64,000 nt of DNA from Malania oleifera (taxonomy: Eukaryota; Streptophyta; Magnoliopsida; Santalales; Ximeniaceae), in contig NC_080422.1 in assembly GCF_029873635.1 (NCBI RefSeq), positions 16,832,049 through 16,896,048 of the forward strand, given 5' to 3'. The translations under genes were made by a program, and so were the position numbers. The notes under the pieces were generated by a model. The model saw only the letters and a list, made by a program, of their open reading frames with translations, did no database searches and was not told where the DNA came from. This document shows, one piece after another, positions 1 through 12,733 of the stretch; the stretch's first letter is position 1, and each line of letters opens with the position of its first letter.

Positions 1-60
1 AAATGGGTCTCCAATTTGATGATTATCAGTGTAACTTGAGATTGTGCAGTAGGGGTTGGA
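1..60 (+). other. Probable 3' UTR end of a tandem CYSTM-type gene copy
   Basis: The first ~35 bases closely match the 3' UTR of the cysteine-rich peptide gene downstream (from about 19725): both begin aaatgggtctcc and run on through tttgatgat. I infer that a sister copy in the same orientation ends just left of the window. Only the UTR is visible, so the product of that copy is not shown. Confidence 0.4.
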
Positions 61-797
61 TGATTCATCATTTTTTCTTTATACCAGTAAGTGAAGCCAT
101 ACCAATTGGCAAATCTGCATAAGCCTCTGTCGTATGAAGAGGGAAATTAAAGTACTTAGTTGAGCTAAGAACTAGAGAACCTGAAAATAAATATAAAAAA
201 AAAAAACAGCAGACTCGTGACTTTATTTAATTTTGTAAAAGAAAAAATAGAGTCCTTAATGTCTAAGAAACCGAATGATGCGAGAATTTGATTATCGATA
301 TTTGAGGCATTGGGCACCTTGCAAATTTCAATTCGTGTGTCCAAATTTCAATTTCAAGAATCAAGAATCAAGTCAAATCACAATATTTGATAGAAAATTT
401 GAATAAGTGAATGACATTTATACGTGTACAACAAATAAAATTGTAAAATATATCGAGATTTCAACAAATATGAACTAATTGTCTTTAAAACAAGTTTTGT
501 GAGTTTGAGTCCGGCCATTATATTTCGACTCAAACATATATTCGTAAAAAAAGGTAATCTAGCTATATACAAAAGATATTGTTCTTTATTAAGTATTGTG
601 TGAACCTAGTTTTTGTGAGCTATATTTTTATAACACATATTGATGTGTCATTTTCAAAACAAAAAAGATATCTCTAACTAGTCGTGGATCCAAGACGTGA
701 GGTCAATGGGAGTTGGTTCACGCATGATATACTTTAAATTTTTTTAAAAAAATGCAAATTTTTTTTCTTACTATTATTCATTCATAACCATACATTA

Positions 798-802
<5 letters not shown>

Positions 803-842
<40 letters not shown>
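803..842. repeat. (ATT)n microsatellite
   Basis: About 13 uninterrupted ATT units. Confidence 0.9.
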
Positions 843-843
<1 letters not shown>

Positions 844-1677
844 ACAATTTAGACATAACATTAGAGCTCTAGTGAAAAAAAAAAACTCAAACTTTCACTA
901 TGGATTTCTCCTCAATTGGATTTCCAATTTTTGTCAATTGAGTGAATCCATAGTCCACATAGGGCCTATGTAAATCCACCCATGTATTTTTGAGTCATGT
1001 CATATTCATCATCTATCATAGTTTGAGGTTATCATCATCTTTACTATAGTATTCATCTTCAAACATGACGATCTCATCTTACTCCTTTTCTTCTTTATCT
1101 CCTTATTCATCAATCATTTCAACTTTTATCTTTTTCAACATCTTTGCCTTTTTCCCTCCGATCAAACTATAAGCTTCTTCATCGAACATAATCATATATT
1201 TGACATTACAACGTGAATAAAACTTACTTTTGAAACACTATTAACAATTAAATTACTTGGTAAAAACATAGAAAGTCTTAATCACACAATTCATTCTTTT
1301 TTTTTCTTTGCCTACTATGTGCAACTCCATCATCTTAAAAGCAGTTATTGATATCAATCTCTTGAGCAGCTTCTGGTATGCAAGTGCTCTCTTTTTTGTG
1401 ATCCATTCATTATTAGACTCTATCAAATAAATAATAGGACAATATGTTTCAGTACTGCTACACTTACCTACCAAACATCACACTTTTTCTTACTCACTGC
1501 TTTAAACAGTTGTACTATATAGATAATACAATACTCACAAAGTAGTGAGTAAATAAAAAGGTAATATTAAGCAGGTAAGTGTAGCATTTCTATATATTTA
1601 ATCACTTTGCTACCTTCTTTAATTAAATGTTGTACTTACAAAGACTAGAGCATTTGTTCTTTGTTGTTCCAACCATA

Positions 1678-1709
1678 TTCTTCTTCTTCTTCTTCTTCTT
1701 CTTCTTCTT
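1678..1709. repeat. (TTC)n microsatellite
   Basis: About ten TTC units. The Phe-rich open frame across them is a by-product of the repeat. Confidence 0.9.
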
Positions 1710-1718
1710 TTTCATAGT

Positions 1719-2300
1719 GGAGATGATTTACATCCTATTGCTACATATAAGCCTTCGAAGTCCTTGCACTCCTCTCCATATCTCTTCCAACATAAAGCCA
1801 CACACACTCACACAAATGAACAAACACCATATGACTTATATCCATGGTTATGAAATATAAACTAAAAAAATTAAAAATTGAAAAAAAAAATTATTGCAAT
1901 TAAATATCCTAAAACATGAAGTTGCTTGTTGTGTCTTATTAAAGTAGCCATGCTTATGCCAACTATTATCTCAATTTTTTCTTTTAAACTTCTTCGATAT
2001 TAAAAAATTGAAATAGAGCCTTTAAAGTGGAGATGATGAAAGATCTTCATTTCCTTTTACATCCTATTGCTACATGTAAGGATATGGACTTGTATTGCAA
2101 GCCTTTGAAGTTCCCTGCACTTCAGTCCACATCCCTCCCACCATAAAGTTATACAAACATACACCCATACAAGCGAATGAATGAGCGTCATATGGCTCTT
2201 CTACATGCTTATGAAACATGAACAAAAAAAGACTAGAAGTTGAAAATTTATCACTAAGGCAAATGGTAAATCAAAATAATGCCATGTTGTTTCTTATCTT
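1719..2300. repeat. Diverged local direct duplication
   Basis: A stretch beginning gtggagatga and containing catcctattgctacat, a gcctt(c/t)gaag segment and a ccatatg-like segment occurs at about 1719-1880. It recurs at about 2027-2260, with many substitutions and small indels. No coding capacity is seen. Confidence 0.55.
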
Positions 2301-2567
2301 TTGTTAATGTAGTCATGCACATACCAAACTTTCCCTTGGCTTTTCTGAACTTCCCCTTAATTATTGATCAATATTGAAACTTACTTCAACATTTTGATAC
2401 AACTGTCCAATTTTGTGGCATAGTCCACTTTAACTTCCATGCTTGCGTTAAATTATCACCAAATTAGAACTACAAATTATGGATAGTCAATTTTTGGTCA
2501 AACAAACTTTGACCTAAATGAAGATGCAAAAATACAAGAAAATAAAGAGAAAAGCCAAACATTGCAC

Positions 2568-2673
2568 TGGGCGGTTGACTGATCCCTTTAGGCGGTCGAT
2601 CGACACTCTTTAAAAAATAGTCGTTGGCAGAAGCCTTAGGCGGTTGACTGACCCCTCAAGGTGGTCAATCGGC
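2568..2673. repeat. Cluster of GTCGAC-like motifs outside a defined LTR
   Basis: Four motifs of the type ggcggttgactga, ggcggtcgatcgac and gtggtcaatcgg lie within ~105 bases. They resemble the palindrome clusters of the LTR families in this window but have different flanks. This may be the edge of a fourth, unrecognised element. No terminal structure was found. Confidence 0.4.
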
Positions 2674-2767
2674 CTGTGAAAAAATTCAAAATTTTTGACA
2701 TGTTCTCACATGATAGGCCAGAGATTCCTAGCCAATCACAAGTCCCATTAATGCCATATGTAATATC

Positions 2768-3287
2768 TGTTGTGAAAAGTCGAATTGCACAGTGGAATAT
2801 TGGATCATACACATGCAACACTTAATGATGAAAATATAGAAACAATCTACAACAATTATATGAAAGCAATAACAAGACAATATACAGTGAATTACGTGAT
2901 TCGGCAATACCTATATCCATAGGAGCAAACGACAATAATTCACTATCTTCTTTTCCAAAACACATGAACAATACATTAACCATCTTCATATACATCAAAC
3001 ACAACGTATATATAAAGTTCCCGGAGGTTTTCCCTCCAAACTCCAACTAACTTAATGTCCCTTATTCAAAATTTGAAATATGCATTGGGTTTCCCAAGCT
3101 AAACCATCAACGATTTCAGGCAGAGAGTAAAATTTCTCAGATACTGCCCCAAATCGTTGACGATTAGAGGTTACCATCGACGATTTCCCCTGCCGCATGT
3201 TGATTTCCTTCATGTTTTTCCTTTGTGCATGCTTTCCACTCAGTATGTGAGCCACATATCACAACAGTCTCTACCTTGGTGAACATA
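2768..3287 (-). mobile_element. Ty1/copia (Tork type) LTR remnant with polypurine-tract stub
   Basis: 2768-3266 is an LTR of the same family as the Copia at 40682-45786: it begins TGTTGTG and ends CACAACA. About 20 bases of internal sequence including the polypurine-tract region follow, then LTR-B takes over at 3288. On the minus strand this is the 3' LTR of an element whose body is lost. A TATA-like stretch lies at 3007-3016 and GTCGAC-type motifs at about 3102-3190. It is an old fossil. Confidence 0.75.
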
Positions 3288-3537
3288 TGTTATTGACCTG
3301 ATTGGTCATATCTCGTTTTGATAATGACAAATACATTGGTACTAATGTTTGCCCTGAGCTTGCATGTAGATTCACTCTACGCGTCGAATTGAAAAAGAAC
3401 GTTATATCATGATGGCGTATGATGACTCTAAGGGAGAATGTAGAATATTGTGCTTAATTTATATTTGTAATTTGTATATTATGTATTATGGATTGTAATT
3501 CAATATGGTTCGTAATAACTGCATCATGCATGATAGG
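3288..3537 (+). mobile_element. LTR-B copy 1, left part (interrupted by gypsy element)
   Basis: It starts tgttattgacc and aligns over its length with the LTR starting at 61644 (shared ggtcatatc, ttttgataatgacaaat). It resumes after the gypsy insertion at 12734. The superfamily is not identified. Confidence 0.7.
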
Positions 3538-5235
3538 TGTAATGACCCGGCCCTTTACACGGACTCAGGTGTCACTCACATACATCAGATACCTATACCT
3601 GTTCAAGATATGGAAACAACCCGCCCTAAACAGGGACATACAGGTGTAAAACATACATAATCATGATGTAAATGTCGCGAAAAACATAAACATCCATTGG
3701 GATTACTACTAGCCTTATACCAGAGTTCACTAATACATCCATAATTTACATACATTCGGACTTAGAGTAATCGTCATATTACAACCCTCCAAAAAGGACT
3801 TTCATCAAGTTTAGTACAAAAATTTAGATGCTTAAGTAAGCTAACCAAAATAACCTCCCTAGTCCTTTTATCTACTAGGACTGACGTACGGATGGACCTG
3901 AAAACAAAGGTTGTAAGATAGGGTGAGACACCTCTCAATAAGGAAGAAGGAGTTACAACAGTGTGTGACTGCATACATGCATATTTTCATTCAACATCTG
4001 GAATATAAATCAAATATTTTCAATACAGTAATGCATCAGGTATATCATTATTCATATTACAAAATTCCCACATCTGTCTTTCGACCATTTAATGATTTAT
4101 CAGATGACCAACAGCAAAATATCCCTATAACCAGTTTTACCCCGTGGCTCGGGTTGTGCACTGGTACTCGTCCAATGCCCTGTTCGTGCAGACACTACCG
4201 AGTACCTACATACAATCCGACTGCCTCCATTGGCCCAATATCAGTCAATGGTTTCACCCTGCTAGCCGACCATCTTGGTACCCACATCGTTTAGTACGTG
4301 TGGTTGCACGTGTACATCTAGCTACGATATCGTGCCGTATCATATAACAGTGGTTTCATTTCACCCTGCAAAGAAAGTATTTTTCAACCCTCCCGGGACT
4401 CTCAAGCTGTGGTTCTGTGTATCATAATTTCAATTTATACAAATATGATTTTATCTCCCATAATCTATATCAATAGTATAGAAATAATTCCAGCGGGTTC
4501 AAACCGGCGTCTTTCCACCTGGTTTACCCCTCTTTGTTTACTGATGCGACTCGGTGTATCACCAGCCTCTGTTTATCACATTGTCAGTATAACAAATTGG
4601 AATTTCATTCCCATATTCTATACCAGTAGTATAGAAAATACATTCATTTCCATTTCAACATATATCACACAAGTTTAATACAAAAACCCGCTAAATGATA
4701 GAAATTCAATATACATAGTTTAACTAAATAAATAAAGGAATCGAGTCTCTCCTACTATAGTATAAACACAAATAAAGATGTTTGTAAAATTTGGAGATCA
4801 TACGTCGAAATCCTCGTTTTTACCAAAAACCATAAAATAGTCAAACTGGCATTTCTACTCGGTAGAATTTCACAAATAAGTAGTTAAATCATAGATAATA
4901 ACATAAACTAGCTTTTTAGTGGTTTAGTTTTTCAAAAATGCTGTTGTAATCAAATTCCCCTTACCTTATATTCGAAATGAAACTTCGTACGAAAACGGTC
5001 CAAAACGACAACTCGAGATCCTGAAAACCTAAAACCACAGAACATAACCTTACTATGTTTTCTACTGCTATCCAAATATCCAATCAAAATTAGGATCAGA
5101 TTCCTACCTCGATTCTTGAGAAAACCCGAAACTCTCCGAAACGATGATCCGATCTACTAAAAGTGTAGAGTTTCCTCTTCTGATCCACGCAGTACCCTCC
5201 GTTTTTGGAAATGGATGATGAACGGCGAAGGATCT

Positions 5236-5290
<55 letters not shown>

Positions 5291-5331
5291 AGAGGATAAG
5301 AGAATTTATAGAATAAATCCTTGAGAGAGAG

Positions 5332-5383
<52 letters not shown>

Positions 5384-5582
5384 AGAGAATGAGAGAGGAT
5401 AAGAGAATTTATAGAATAAATCCTTACTTAGCCCTTAAGTAATCTAAATAAATATCTCCTCCAAGATATTTATATATAAATATCTAAAAATATCTCTTTT
5501 CAAAATACCTTCTCCAAAATATCTTCTTCTTCTTCTTTTTTTCTTTTTTCTTTTTTTTTTTTTTCGGGGTCGGGTTACTACA
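3538..5582 (-). repeat. 3' LTR of the gypsy element
   Basis: On the minus strand it runs TGTAGTAACCCG...GGGTCATTACA. It contains two (AG)n tracts (about 5237-5286 and 5338-5380), each followed by a near-identical block with TATAAAT on the minus strand (about 5286-5330 and 5384-5425). Confidence 0.95.
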
Positions 5583-8500
5583 ATCTCCCCTCCTTATAAG
5601 AATTTTCATCCCCGAAATTCACCAACTGATACCAAACATACTCTACCTTACGTCGGAGACCTACAGAAGAGTTGGCAGCCACCCTCAAAGCAGCTCCGGC
5701 GCGAAGTTATTATCTACCCTCGCTTATGGCGGAGGAATACCGTGGTTACAATGTGATGCTTCGGAAGATTACACACACAAAACTCTCCCGAAGACCATAC
5801 CACCTATACTACTATACATAATTACGTACCATCCGAAAATAACTGCGGGTACTTCTGGCGTATTTCTGACTCTAACTCCCATGAAGCTTCCTCCACTGTA
5901 TAGTTACGCCATAATACATTCACTAGTGGTATTTCCCTAGTCCGTAACTGCTGAACTTTCCGATCTAATATCAGTACTGGTACCTCCTCATATGATAAAG
6001 TCTCACTGATCTCTAGAGGTTCGTAACTTAGTACATGCGATGGATCTGGTATGTACTTCCTCAGTATAGACACGTGAAATACATCATGAACTCGGGATGA
6101 TGTTGGAGGTAAAGCCACTCGATAAGCAACCGAACCTATCCTTTCAAGGATTTCAAAAGGCCCGACATACCGAGGACTTAGCTTCCCCTTCTTCCCGAAT
6201 CTCATCACCCCTTTCATCGGAGTGATTCTCAAGAATACCATATCTCCTACTTCAAATTCCAACTTTCGCCGACAAGTATCAGCATAACTCTTTTGTCGAC
6301 TCTGAGCTGCTTTAATTCTTTCCCTGATCAATGCAACCTTTGCAGAGGTCTGCTGAATCAGTTCTGGACCTAGTATCTGCCGCTCACCTACCTGATCCCA
6401 GTATAACGGAGATCGACACCGACGACCGTACAAAGCCTCATAAGGTGCCATCTCTATGCTCGCCTAGTAACTGTTGTTATATGCAAATTCAACAAGCGGT
6501 AGATATCGTATCCAAATATTACCAAAATCTAGTATACAAGCCCGCAACATATCTTCTAACGTTTGAATAGTTCTCTCCGACTGTCCATCTGTTTGTGGGT
6601 GAAAAGACGTACTGAACATCAATCGCGATCCCAAGGCATCCTGTAAACTTTTCCAGAAATGAGATGTAAAACGCGGATCTCAATCTGAAACAATAGATAT
6701 AGGAACACCATGGAGTCGTACCACCTCTTGCACATAAAGTTCTGCCAGCTTATTCAGAGAGTAGCTGACTCTGATTGTAATGAAGTGTGCAGTCTTCGTC
6801 AACCGATCTACTATAACCCATATGGCATTCTGCCCATGCATCGCTGCAGGTAAACCCGTCACAAAATCCATTGAGACATGTTCCCACTTCCACTCAGAGA
6901 CGTCGAGTGGTTGAAGTGGTCCTGCCGGCTTCTGATGTTCTGCTTTAATCTGCTAACATGTCAGGCACTGTTCTACAAATCGGGGGATCTCTCTTTTCAT
7001 ATTAGACCACTAGAAAGATTCCCTCAAATCCCGATACATTTTCGTACTACCAGGATGTACAGTGTAGAGCAAACGGTGTGCCTCCTCTAGAATAACCCGT
7101 TTAATCACGGCATCATTCGAAACGCAAACCCTGCTGCGGAATCTCAGTATCCCATCACCAGAAATACTGAAGTTTGGCTTTAAACCATTCCGAACTCCTT
7201 CTATAACCTCAACTAACTTTGGATCCTCTTTTTGCGCTACACGGATCCTCTCTTGTAAGGTCGGTTGCACCACCAAGCTGGCAAGGACAGCCTGATGATT
7301 TTCTTCTACCACTTCCAAGCCCAACCTTTCCAAGTCCATACAAATTTGGTGCTGAACTCTAATCGCTGAAACAGACGCATCAATAGACTTCCGACTCAGA
7401 GCATCAGCTACCACATTAGCCTTTCCTGGGTGATAGCTAATAACACAGTCGTAGTCTTTAATCAACTCTAGCCACCTGCGTTGTCTCATGTTCAGCTCCT
7501 TCTGGGTGAAAAAGTATTTAAGACTTTTATGGTCAGTAAAAATCTCGCACTTTTCACCATACAAGTAATGCCTCCAAATTTTTAATGCAAATACTACCGC
7601 TGCTAATTCCATATCATGTGTTGGGTAGTTCTTCTCGTACTCTTTAAGTTGCCGAGAAGCGTAAGCAATTACTCTGCTCTGCTGCATTAGAACACAACCA
7701 AGACCCTTCTTAGAGGCGTCACTATAAATAACGAATCCACCATCCCCTGAAGGAATGGTCAGGATTGGAGCAGTAACCAGTCGCCGTTTCAGCTCCTGGA
7801 AACTCAACTCACATTCCTCAGTCCAAACGTACCTCACGTTCTTCCTCGTGAGTCGCGTCAAAGGACCTTCTAAACTGGAGAACCCTTCTACAAAACGACG
7901 GTAGTAACCTGCAAGACCTAAAAAGCTTCTTACTTCCTGAACATTCTTCGGTCTCGCCCAGTTCACTACTGCTTCAATCTTACTCGAGTCCACGGATACA
8001 CCTTCCTTGGACACGACGTGACCAAGAAATGCAATCTGCTCTAGCCAGAACTCACACTTCTTCAATTTAGCATACAATTTCTTATTCCTAAGCATTTGCA
8101 AGACAAGCCTCAAATGCCCCTCATGCTCTGCAGCGCTCCTAGAATACACTAGGATGTCGTCGATAAATACCACGACGAACCGGTCTAAATATTCATAAAA
8201 GACCCTGTTCATCAAATCCATAAATGCTACAGGTGCATTAGTCAAACCAAAAGGCATAACCATAAATTCATAATGGCCATACCGAGTTCGAAATGCCGTC
8301 TTAGGAATGTCTTCCACTTTCACCTTCAGCTGGTGATACCCAGATCGTAGATCAATCTTAGAGTAGACCTGCGTGCCTTGAAGCTGGTCAAACAGATCAT
8401 CGATTCGAGGTAGCGGATATTTATTCTTTACTGTCACCTTGTTCAGTTCTCTGTAGTCGATGCACATCCTCATCGACCCATCCTTCTTCTTAACAAACAA

Positions 8501-10660
8501 AACGGGCGCTCCCCAAGGAGAAATAGTAGGACGAATGTACCCCTTGTCTAGGAGCTCCTGAAGTTGTTCCTTCAGTTCTTTCAATTCAGCTGGAGCCATA
8601 CGGTACGGAGCTTTCGATATCGGCGCCGTACCTGGAACTAGCTCTATCGCGAATTCCACTTCCCTGTCCGGAGGTAACCCTGGCAAGTCCTCTGGAAACA
8701 CGTCAGGGAACTCGCACACTACAGCAATTGTTTCTAACTTATTTTCTTCAATCGGCGTATCTTTCACAAACGCCAGATACCCTTGGCAGCCATCTAGGAG
8801 TAGCCTCCTAGCTTGCAAAGCTGAAAGGATTCGTGGTGTAGAACGCACACACGACCCCTGGAATTTGAATTCCTGCTCCCCTTGTGGTTTAAACAACACC
8901 TCTCACCTGCGGCAATCAATACTAGCACAACTGGCCGACAACCAGTCCATCCCAAGGATGATATCAAAACCATGCATGTCATATACCACTAGGTTAACTG
9001 GTAGTATTCTTCCCTAAATTTCCACAGGGAAGTTATGGACTAACTTACTACACCCGACTGCAGACCCAGACGGCGTAGTCACTACCAGTTCATAATCCAA
9101 CAATTGCACCTCCAAACCACATAATTTAACAAAATTACGGGATCCAGAATCAAAAAGTACTATAGCTTCATGAAAAAACACATAAATAGTACCTGTGACC
9201 ACGTCACCAGCGTTCTCAGCGTCACCAGGAGTCAGAGAATATACCCTAGCCTGGGCAGTACCCCCCTGCTGACCGCCACGCTGTGTCGGAGCATTCCCTC
9301 TGTATTGCTTCTGTGTGACTCCATCATTCCTCTGCCTCGGACAGTCTCTCATCTGATGTCCTTGTCTACCACACTGCATACAGGCTCCCGTAGACAACCA
9401 ACACTGCCCCTGGTGTTTCTTACCACATAAAGAGCAATGTGGAATACTTGCGGCATTCTGGGACGTGCCACCACTATTTTTCTTCCATTTACTCTGTCCT
9501 GCCCCAGATGAATAATTAGGAGGCGCTGGCCTCTTCTTCGTAACCTAAACCTCTGCATCCTCTAGTAAACACTCCTCTGCTACCGTGGCTTTATCAACCA
9601 ACGTAGCAAAATCCTGCAACTGTAGAATCGTCGTCTGCTTACGGATCTCGCTCCTCAGACCCCTCTGAAACTTCCAAGCCTTCTTTGCTTCATCAAGAAT
9701 CACGAATGGAGCAAATCGAGACAGCTCCTGGAACTTGGCAGTGTACTGCTGCACTGTCAGTGAACCCTGCGTCAAATTCATAAATTCCTCCATTTTCGCA
9801 TTTCTCATTGTGGCCGGAAAATAACGTTCAAAGAAGAGCTCTTTGAATCGGGCCCATGTCAACACTATCGGTATCGATCGATGCTCCTCCATCTGCTTTA
9901 CCGACCCCCACCATCTCTCAGCCTCCCCTGCCAACTTGAACGTGGCGAAGGTGACTTTCTGCTTTTCAGTGCAGTTTAACACACCTAAGATCTTCTCGAT
10001 CTCCTGGATCCAATTCTCAGCACGAACTGGATCTGTACCGCCCACAAAAGCAGAGGGCTTCAATCTGGTGAACTGCTCAATGGAGCAACCCAACTCAGTC
10101 ATAGGACGATCCTGCCCTCTATTTGTACGCACTACCTCAGCCATAAGCTACTGTGCAAATTCACGTAACACACTAGTAGAGTCGTTACCAGCCTCGGGGC
10201 CGGCACCCTCACTACTACTGCCACCTATATTGGCAGTGATATCCCTGGATTCCATCCTGAAAACATTTACGAGAATTCATTAGAAGGTAATAGCCTAAGC
10301 ATCAACTAACACTATCATACTATAGACTCAGTTCCTTAAATCCACATCCTGAATATCGATGTACTCCATTAATTTAACATCATCATTCTAACTCAAGTTC
10401 TGCTCTTCCACTTGGAAACAACACCATCAAAAGATTGCCATGATTTTCTGAACCCTTCGAATGATCCAGAAAAACACAAAAGTCTGCCAATTGTTTTCAT
10501 CTCCAGGTATACAAAACAAAACTCAAGGTCATATCCATGTCCTATACCCTGGTATATTCTAGACTGTAAGAACTAGCAACTTCTTAGTTTAGCACATATC
10601 CCTAACCAGGCAGCATGAATCAAATCATACTTCCGACTGGCTACGGGCTCTGATACCAAC

Positions 10661-12355
10661 TGTAACGACCCGGCCCTTTACATGAACTCAGGTGTCACTC
10701 ACATACATCAAATACCTATACCTGTTCAAGATATGGAAACAACCCGCCCTAAACAGGGACATACAGGTGTAAAACATACATAATCATGATCTAAATGTCG
10801 CAGAAAAACATAAACATCCATTGGGATTACTACTAGCCTTATACCAGAGTTCACTAATACATCCATAATTTACATACATTCGGACTTAGAGTAATCGTCA
10901 TATTACAACCCTCCAAAAAGGACTTTCATCAAGTTTAGTACAAAAATTTAGATGCTTACGTAAGCTAACCAAAATAACCTCCCTAGTCCTTTTATCTACT
11001 AGGACTGACGTACGGATGGACCTGAAAACAAAGGTTGTAAGATAGGGTGAGACACCTCTCAGTAAGGAAGAAGGAGTTACAACAGTGTGTGACTGCATAC
11101 ATGCATATTTTTATTCAACATCTGGAATATAAATCAAATATTTTCAATACAGTAATGCATCAGGTATATCATTATTCATATTACAAAATTCCCACATCTG
11201 TCTTTCGACCATTTAATGATTTATCAGATGACCAACAGCAAAATATCCCTATAACCAGTTTTACCCCGTGGCTCGAGTTGTGCACTGGTACTCGTCCAAT
11301 GCCCTGTTCGTGCAGACACTGCCAAGTACCTACATACGATCCGACTGCCTCCATTGGCCCAATATCAGCCAATGGTTTCACCCTGCCGACCATCTTGGTA
11401 CCCACATCGTTTAGTACGTGTGGTTGCACGTGTACATCTAGCTACGATATCGTGCCGTATCATATAACAGTGGTTTCATTTCACCCTACAAAGAAAGTAT
11501 TTTTCAACCCTCCCGGGACTCTCAAGCTGTGGTTCTGTGTATCATAAATTCAATTTATACAAATATGATTTTATCTCCCATAATCTATATCAATAGTATA
11601 GAAATAATTCCAGCGGGTTCAAACCGGCGTCTTTCCACCTGGTTTACCCCTCTTTGTTTACTGATGCGACTCGGTGTATCACCAGCCTCTGTTTATCACA
11701 TTGTCAGTATAACAAATTGAAATTTCATTCAAATATTCTATACCAGTAGTATAGAAAATACATTCATTTCCATTTCAACATATATAACACAAGTTTAATA
11801 CAAAAACCCGCTAAATGATAGAAATTCAATATACATAGTTTAACTAAATAAATAAAGGAATCGAGTCTCTCCTACTATAGTATAAACACAAATAAAGATG
11901 TTTGTAAAATTTGGAGATCATACGTCGAAATCCTCGTTTTTACCAAAAACCATAAAATCGTCAAACTGACATTTCTACTCGGTAGAATTTCACAAATAAG
12001 TAGTTAAATCATAGATAATAACATAAACTAGTTTTTTAGCGGTTTAGTTTTCCAAAAATGTTGTTGTAATCAAATTCCCCTTACCTTATATTCGAAATGA
12101 AACTTCGTACGAAAACGGTCCAAAACGACAACTCGAGATCCTGAAAACCTAAAACCACAGAACATAACCTTACTATGTTTTCTACTGCTATCCAAATATC
12201 CAATCAAAATTAGGATCAGATTCCTACCTCGATTCTTGAGAAAACCCGAAACTCTCCGAAACGATGATCCGATCTACTAAAAGTGTAGAGTTTCCTCTTC
12301 TGATCCACGCAGTACCCTCCGTTTTTGGAAATGGATGATGAACGGCGAAGGATCT

Positions 12356-12404
<49 letters not shown>

Positions 12405-12453
12405 AGAATGAGAGAGGATAAGAGAATTTATAGAATAAATCCTTGAGAGAGAG

Positions 12454-12525
<72 letters not shown>

Positions 12526-12728
12526 ATTAGAGAATGAGAGAGGATAAGAGAATTTATAGAATAAATCCTTACTTAGCCCTTAAGTAATCTAAATAAATAT
12601 CTCCTCCAAAATATTTATATATAAATATCTAAAAATATCTCTTTTCAAAATATCTTCTCCAAAATATCTTCTTCTTTTTTTCTTTTTTTCTTTTTTCTTT
12701 TTTTTTTTTTCGGGGTCGGGTTACTACA
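10661..12728 (-). repeat. 5' LTR of the gypsy element
   Basis: Nearly identical to 3538-5582, including the doubled (AG)n plus TATAAAT block (tracts about 12356-12398 and 12461-12525). The initiator tRNA-Met primer-binding site lies just inside, at about 10645-10660. Confidence 0.95.
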
Positions 12729-12733
12729 ATAGG

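Larger units (their letters stand above)
61..2567. other. AT-rich intergenic DNA without a recognisable gene
   Basis: No reading frame in this stretch has recognisable domains or convincing splice structure. It holds two microsatellites and a diverged direct duplication, listed separately. Confidence 0.6.
3538..12728 (-). mobile_element. Ty3/gypsy retrotransposon, Tekay (chromovirus) type
   Basis: A 9.19-kb element on the minus strand, flanked by a perfect 5-bp target duplication ATAGG (3533-3537 and 12729-12733). LTRs are 3538-5582 and 10661-12728. A primer-binding site complementary to initiator tRNA-Met (TGGTATCAGAGC on the minus strand) abuts the 5' LTR, and a purine-rich tract (aaggaggggagat) abuts the 3' LTR. 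Parts in order: gag about 9.55-10.14 kb, CCHC zinc knuckle (CMQCGRQGHQMRDC) and protease about 8.9-9.4 kb, reverse transcriptase with FIDDIL about 8.0-8.7 kb, RNase H about 7.4-7.8 kb, integrase about 6.4-7.2 kb, and a chromodomain-like C-terminus about 5.8-6.1 kb. The reverse-transcriptase/RNase H region is largely open, but the polyprotein as a whole has a handful of breaks. The LTRs differ by roughly 1-2% by eye, so it is a young insertion, probably about 1-2 My at most. It lies inside LTR-B. Confidence 0.95.

Noticed and set aside
1627-1860. Frame with a run of phenylalanines
   Set aside because: Produced by the (TTC)n microsatellite.
3923-4678. Several open frames repeated at 11047-11720
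   Set aside because: They are chance frames inside the two gypsy LTRs, which explains why they occur twice.
10645-10661. tRNA-like sequence (TGGTATCAGAGC and copies elsewhere)
   Set aside because: These are retroelement primer-binding sites complementary to initiator tRNA-Met. No cloverleaf can be formed around them.
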